Source: Actinomycetota bacterium
GTDB taxonomy: Bacteria > Actinomycetota > Actinomycetes > Mycobacteriales > Mycobacteriaceae
Direction of reading: 5' to 3'
Length of the DNA: 38,468 bases
Assembly (NCBI GenBank): GCA_018268465.1
Contig: JAFDWN010000034.1
Span: forward strand, 1 to 38,468
Numbering within the stretch: the first letter of the stretch is position 1; each line of letters begins with the position of its first letter. This document shows positions 34,947-38,468 of this stretch, piece by piece. Below the pieces are notes generated by a model. That model ran no database searches and was not told the DNA's origin. It saw only the letters and a program-made list of their open reading frames with translations. The position numbers and the translations under genes were made by a program.

Positions 34947-35327
34947 CTAGGAGCTGGTGGCTTTCTTCTTCAGCAGAACCATGGGCAGAAGCACCGTCGC
35001 CAGCGCGGTGACGAGCCACACCACGACGGTGGCGGCCACCCACGATCCGATGCCCTGGATGCTCAGTCCGCGAGTGAAGATCGAGGACAGGATGAGTGCG
35101 GCCAGCGTGGACAACAGCCCGACGCCGCCGAGGAACGCCGACGCGTAGCGGCTGGCCATCTTCAGGAAGAAGGGCGACAGGATTGCCTGCGCGACGGTGA
35201 AGATGACGACGGCGGTGATGAATCCCGCCGGCCTGACGGTGAAGCCCGGGACGAGCCACGCTGCGACGAGCAGCCCGATCGCCGACGAGCCCAGGAAGAT
35301 CGCGGTGCGCAACAGAAAGCGGATCAC
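34947..35327 (-). CDS. Phage-holin superfamily IV-like membrane protein
   Basis: A 126-aa protein with four hydrophobic helices (about 8-28, 34-52, 64-82, 92-115) and a short Lys-rich tail LLKKKATSS. This matches the mycobacterial 'phage holin family' membrane proteins (superfamily IV), which are chromosomal and of unknown role, not a working phage holin. The GTG at 35327 lies 18 bp after the nitroreductase stop on the same strand. Confidence 0.78.
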   Translation of the reverse strand: MIRFLLRTAIFLGSSAIGLLVAAWLVPGFTVRPAGFITAVVIFTVAQAILSPFFLKMASRYASAFLGGVGLLSTLAALILSSIFTRGLSIQGIGSWVAATVVVWLVTALATVLLPMVLLKKKATSS

Positions 35328-35345
35328 GGGCGTCAGCGTAACCGG

Positions 35346-35999
35346 CTATTCGTCGACGAACACGACGTTCTCGTCGACGGCATTGCGCCCGATGCGCAGG
35401 TGGTTGGCGGGGAAGTCGGGGTCGGGGTAGCCGATGGCCAGCCCGCACAGGATGGTGAATTCTTCTGGAATGTCCAGCTGTTCGCGCAGGATCTCGGGGT
35501 AACCGGCGATCGCGACCTGCACACAGGTGCCCACACCGCGTGCAGTGAGTGCCAGCAGCAGGGTCTGCAGGAACATGCCGACGCCGAGGCTGTCGACATG
35601 ATGGAGATCACGGTGCATGGACACCACCCCGGCCAGCGGCGCGCGGAAGAACTCCCAGTTGCGCAGGACGGCGGCGCGCCGCCCGTCGGTGTCGTCACGG
35701 TCGATCCCCATCGATCCGTAGACCTGGGCGCCCAGGTCACGGCGCAGGTGGGCGAAGGAGTCGGGCAGGGGAGGGACGCGCGGTGGCTTGGTCTGGGCTT
35801 CCGCCAGCAGGGCCGTGACGAGGCGGTCGCGGGCCGCGTCGGAGGCCAGCACAAGGCGCCACGGCTGGATATTGGAGTTCGACGGGGCCCGGATCGCCAG
35901 GTCGAGCGCCTCGTCGACGATCTCGCGGGGCACAGGCTTGTCGCGCAGGAACATGCGAATGGAGCGGCGTGTACGGACGGCCTGGTCGAGATCTGACAT
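35346..35999 (-). CDS. Nitroreductase-family FMN oxidoreductase
   Basis: A 217-aa nitroreductase. The FMN-phosphate motif RTRRSIRMF is at about 9-17, and the flavin-binding APSNSNIQPWRLV at about 38-50. Conserved late features are GVGMFLQTLLLALTARGVGTC and AIGYPDPDFPAN. These FMN dimers reduce nitroaromatics or quinones with NAD(P)H; it recalls the NfnB type of fast-growing mycobacteria. The ATG follows GGGAGG by 5 nt. It starts 68 bp from tRNA-Met on the opposite strand. Confidence 0.92.
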   Translation of the reverse strand: MSDLDQAVRTRRSIRMFLRDKPVPREIVDEALDLAIRAPSNSNIQPWRLVLASDAARDRLVTALLAEAQTKPPRVPPLPDSFAHLRRDLGAQVYGSMGIDRDDTDGRRAAVLRNWEFFRAPLAGVVSMHRDLHHVDSLGVGMFLQTLLLALTARGVGTCVQVAIAGYPEILREQLDIPEEFTILCGLAIGYPDPDFPANHLRIGRNAVDENVVFVDE

Positions 36000-36067
36000 G
36001 CTGCCCTCCCGCCGATCGATCGACGAGATGAGCGTATGCGACCATGGTTGGCGCGTTCGTCACGCCG

Positions 36068-36144
36068 GGGGCGGTAGCTCAGTCGGTCAGAGCTGGGGAC
36101 TCATAATCCCTAGGTCGCGGGTTCGAGCCCCGCCCGCCCCACCA
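36068..36144 (+). tRNA. tRNA-Met (CAT), elongator type
   Basis: 77 nt with encoded CCA. The acceptor GGGGCGG pairs with CCGCCCC, the anticodon stem GGGGA/TCCCT encloses CTCATAA with anticodon CAT, and the T arm is GCGGG-TTCGAGC-CCCGC. CAT could also mean a lysidine-modified tRNA-Ile; elongator Met is preferred by likeness to mycobacterial metT. It is the left edge of the decayed island. Confidence 0.9.
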
Positions 36145-36238
36145 CCAGCCTGTATGACGTCGGGTGATGCTTGACGTTTTGGTTGCGGCTGTTGGTTGAC
36201 GGTGTTTCGGTTGATCCTTGACACTCCCGGAATGAGGG

Positions 36239-36436
36239 GCCCACGGCCAGTTCCTCGCTGGTGTTGGTGAGGCCTGCTCGCGTGCGTTCGCGCTGTGTTT
36301 GGATGTCGCGGGGCTTGGCCCTGATCTTCGCCTGGGGGAGAGCGTCGTCAGCGGCGAGGTCGATCAGCCTGGACTCTCGTTCGTCGAGTTCTTTCAGTCT
36401 GCGGCTTCGCGAAGCGTGGAGTTCACGCCAGCTCAG
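36239..36436 (-). pseudogene. Serine recombinase remnant
   Basis: A 66-codon minus-strand stretch without start or proper end, reading RRLKELDERESRLIDLAADD, then ALPQAKIRAKPRDIQTQRER and TRAGLTNTSEELAVG. This is the coiled-coil region near the C-terminus of large serine recombinases of actinobacterial elements. It is cut at a TAG (36437-36439) on one side and loses likeness after LAVG on the other. It shows that an integrative element once stood here. The rest of the 36145-36735 gap (36145-36238 and 36440-36735) shows no gene I can support. Confidence 0.7.
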
Positions 36437-36735
36437 CTATCCATGTCATGGATGGCGATCGTTCGCGTCGACCTCGCGAGGCGGAAAGTCGTGAAATAAG
36501 TACGCAATCCCCTAGTGGGCGATCGACGGCCACCTGGTGCTGGAGGGGAAATTGGCGATCAAGTCATGACCAAGTTGCTTGATCCTCAAAAGTGATGGCG
36601 ATCCATTCTGCTGACCACGGGGCGACTCCGTGATGAACAGTCGAGGAATATGCGTGTACAGCATTGAGCCTGGTCCTCCCGAGATACGATTCGTCGCGGA
36701 GTTTGAGTGTCGGCAATATCGGGGGGAGCGGACCA

Positions 36736-37806
36736 TTGGCTGGCAATAGCCTGAAAGAAAGCTGGCAGAGATTGCGGCAACTGCGTCTCTCGCGCAGCCA
36801 GATCGCGGCAATCGTGGTCACCTCGGCCTTTGCGATAGTTGCAGCATTCGCCAAGATTGTTATCGGGCTGGCAAATGGCGAAGGATGGGACTGGGTAGGC
36901 TTCTTTCAGGATGTCATTCAGTTCGCATTTATCGCGGCAGTCGTTGCAGGCGTCAGCGCCATGATTCTCGCGTGGGATGCAGAACGCCATCATAAGGCCC
37001 TCGTCACTAGAACTTTGCGGATGATGCTCATCGCGCTACACGGATCTATTGCTGAGGGCTTTGAGATTTCCAATACCTTCAAGGGTGTCGATGCAGCTCG
37101 GATGATTCAGGATAAAGCGGCATCTTTGACCACGGTTAGTTCAAATTTCTTGGATTTCAGCAACAAGCTCAAGGAGTTTGCTGAAAATAGCCAGAAACAC
37201 ACACCGTCGCCCGATGACAGCCCCTACACCGCGCAGTTTAAAAAGGGTATGGGTGTGACAGATGATGCCCTCGCAGGTTGGTTAGGTCTTATGTGGACTA
37301 CGCTTCGAGAGTCGATCCCGATGTCGTACGATCCCGACGGTCTTCGTCGCCAACGTAGCATCATACTTTCCCATATTGTTGCCGATCTGGCGCAGATTTC
37401 TTCTACGAGCGGCGCAACATTGGCTTATGAGGCAATCGTTGCGAGGGATCGCGCGGTGCAATACCTTGCGTCTGTGGTAGGAACGGACGCGGCTATCGAA
37501 TCCTGGCTGGTGCACGGCAATCTCGGGCTTTCGTCGGGCGCCAAGGTTGAGGACGACTTGTCGGCAATGCTGTCGGCGTATCCGGTCGATCTGTCGAGGA
37601 TGGCTTGCACGTCCGACCGTGTCGGCTTTCTGATTTCATACTTCGACCAGATTCTCGGGGCCAGCCCCAAGGCCAAAGAAATCGTTGCGATTGTGCCAGT
37701 CAGCCCATTACTAACGTACGTGAGCGTCGAGGTGATTAGCGCAGCGCAGTTAGCGGCAGCATTCAGTGACCTCGCTACGAAGGCGATTGGCAGCACAACA
37801 GGCTAG
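36736..37806 (+). CDS. Two-helix membrane protein of unknown function
   Basis: A 356-aa protein I do not recognise. A basic N-terminus (WQRLRQLRLSRSQ) leads to a helix at about 23-46, a short outside loop (NGEGWDW), a second helix at about 58-80, and then about 270 soluble, mostly helical residues that should face the cytoplasm, e.g. RMIQDKAASLTTVSSNFLDF. I chose the TTG at 36736 because GGGGGAG lies 7-8 nt before it; a TTG at 36664 is in frame but lacks such a site. GC is visibly lower than around it (exactly 50% in 37081-37140), so it is probably transferred. The two-helix plus cytoplasmic layout recalls SLATT-type effectors, but no such match is claimed. Confidence 0.75.
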   Translation: MAGNSLKESWQRLRQLRLSRSQIAAIVVTSAFAIVAAFAKIVIGLANGEGWDWVGFFQDVIQFAFIAAVVAGVSAMILAWDAERHHKALVTRTLRMMLIALHGSIAEGFEISNTFKGVDAARMIQDKAASLTTVSSNFLDFSNKLKEFAENSQKHTPSPDDSPYTAQFKKGMGVTDDALAGWLGLMWTTLRESIPMSYDPDGLRRQRSIILSHIVADLAQISSTSGATLAYEAIVARDRAVQYLASVVGTDAAIESWLVHGNLGLSSGAKVEDDLSAMLSAYPVDLSRMACTSDRVGFLISYFDQILGASPKAKEIVAIVPVSPLLTYVSVEVISAAQLAAAFSDLATKAIGSTTG

Positions 37807-38040
37807 TCCGCGGTAGTGCCGCCGATTGTCGACAGAAGGCTCGTCGACATGCCTAGTGAATTCGGGACGCTGTTCACCGATTAGCGCGCCCGTCGCTACG
37901 GCTGCTGCGTTTCACAGCTGCACCAACTGGATCGTGATCGGGATTCTGATTACCCTCGTCGCCACCACCTAACCGAGGCGGTAGCGGCCGGGCGGCTGGA
38001 TCTGGCCGTGCACGGGTAGTCGATGTGATCGGATCGTGTT
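37807..38040 (+). other. Degenerate stretch with a 44-codon open fragment
   Basis: Between stops at 37882-37884 and 38017-38019 the plus strand stays open for 44 codons with protein-like composition (VSQLHQLDRDRDSDYPRRHH, then LTEAVAAGRLDLAVHG). No start or family is recognised. It may be debris of the same element that left the recombinase remnant. Confidence 0.3.
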
Positions 38041-38199
38041 GTGGGCCTTCATGATCCGCTCAATCACCGCCAGGTCGAAGTACTGCGCTGGATTCAGGAG
38101 GGGTGCCCCGAGAGTCGCTGGTCGGACTCCACCTACAAGACGACCGCGGTCGCGCTGCAGACCCGCCGACTGGTGGAGGTGGCGAGTCCCCGATTCTGA
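38041..38199 (+). pseudogene. Truncated helix-turn-helix-like protein fragment
   Basis: A 52-codon reading from GTG that contains HRQVEVLRWIQEGCPESRW and SDSTYKTTAVALQTRRLVEV before ending at SPRF. This resembles the N-terminal winged helix of actinobacterial element-borne proteins that read on into a longer C-terminal part, so it looks truncated right after the helix-turn-helix. There is no ribosome site at the GTG. Confidence 0.45.
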
Positions 38200-38210
38200 G
38201 CCCGCCTGAC

Positions 38211-38468
38211 TCATTCAGCGGGAACACGCCACATCCGTACCCCATTGCTATGTACGAGGTTGATGACGCTGCCTTGACCAAGGTCATACCGTTGTCGCAG
38301 CTGTGTTGTACTCACCCCGTCCCCGGTAAGCCTGCACCACTTCGGCGATCACCGCGGCAGATGGTCGACGGTCCACTCGTGACATCTGAGGCAACACAGA
38401 TGTCTCTCTGACCGGCACGGTTGCCGATTCCGCCGTTATCTCGACTAGTACTGCAGCCGTAGATCGTG
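38211..38468 (-). pseudogene. Helix-turn-helix gene broken by one inserted base; runs off the window
   Basis: The minus strand reads MSRVDRRPSAAVIAEVVQAY then R, and one frame over continues as STTQLRQRYDLGQGSVINL and VHSNGVRM to a TGA at 38211. Deleting one C from the run 38321-38324 gives AYRDGVSTTQL, the usual spacing of two helices in resolvase-type helix-turn-helix proteins found beside serine recombinases. The reading is open upstream of the ATG at 38385 to the window edge, so the true start may lie outside. Confidence 0.6.

Noticed and set aside
34947-35327. A prophage lysis gene
   Set aside because: No phage genes are nearby; this family of four-helix proteins is a common chromosomal gene in mycobacteria.
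34522-35448. A 308-codon minus-strand reading across the holin-like gene
   Set aside because: Arg/Pro-rich composition typical of an off-frame; the membrane protein in the other frame and the fragments of the broken small gene explain the sequence better.
36068-36144. tRNA-Ile (CAT, lysidine type)
   Set aside because: Not excluded, but the acceptor and arms look more like mycobacterial elongator tRNA-Met; a tRNA-specific model would decide.

Overview
The window is chromosomal DNA of a mycobacterium, most likely a rapid grower of the Mycolicibacterium type. The evidence is high GC and a gene content and order that, from memory, match the Rv2313c-Rv2359 part of M. tuberculosis: smtB-zur facing glyS, a TPM-domain protein, dgt, dnaG, an Rv2342-like secreted protein, tRNA-Asn, a marR gene next to a fused ECF transporter, uspABC, and tldD-tldE. 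No database search was possible, so family names rest on motifs and recalled relatives.

Region 1 (1-10.0 kb) is core housekeeping. The zinc-sensing pair smtB-zur lies opposite glyS. An AbiEi-type winged-helix plus DUF559 nuclease-fold gene follows, bracketed by two inverted 58-bp palindromic elements. Then come the TPM membrane protein, dgt, dnaG, small exported or membrane proteins and tRNA-Asn. Region 2 (10.0-26.1 kb) holds an LppP/LprE-like lipoprotein, an acyl-CoA oxidase-like dehydrogenase, a VIT1/CCC1 transporter, a MarR regulator, a two-gene ECF importer (S-A-A' fusion plus T), the UspABC sugar ABC importer divergent from a PucR-type regulator, a GreA-fold protein, the TldD/TldE protease pair and an AhpD-like protein.

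Region 3 (26.1-36.1 kb) is accessory. A decayed IS701-family element abuts a truncated, frameshifted gene. Beyond it are a ProP-type MFS transporter, a GH16 glucanase and a tight minus-strand cluster (OsmC-like, two flavoproteins, an MFS exporter, a MaoC-fold protein), which looks like one operon for making or detoxifying a small molecule. A broken gene, a four-helix membrane protein and a nitroreductase precede tRNA-Met. Region 4 (36.1 kb to the end) is a lower-GC, decayed island after that tRNA: serine-recombinase debris, one intact two-helix membrane protein of unknown function, and two broken helix-turn-helix genes, one of which can be restored by removing a single base.

Across the window, eight genes carry a TANNNT motif 6-8 nt before the start codon, as expected for leaderless mycobacterial transcripts. 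Candidate regulatory sites include two zinc-regulator palindromes at smtB, a palindrome at marR, a CRP-like site and a strong hairpin before the GreA-fold gene, a hairpin between uspB and uspC, and an operator-like palindrome before the osmC cluster.
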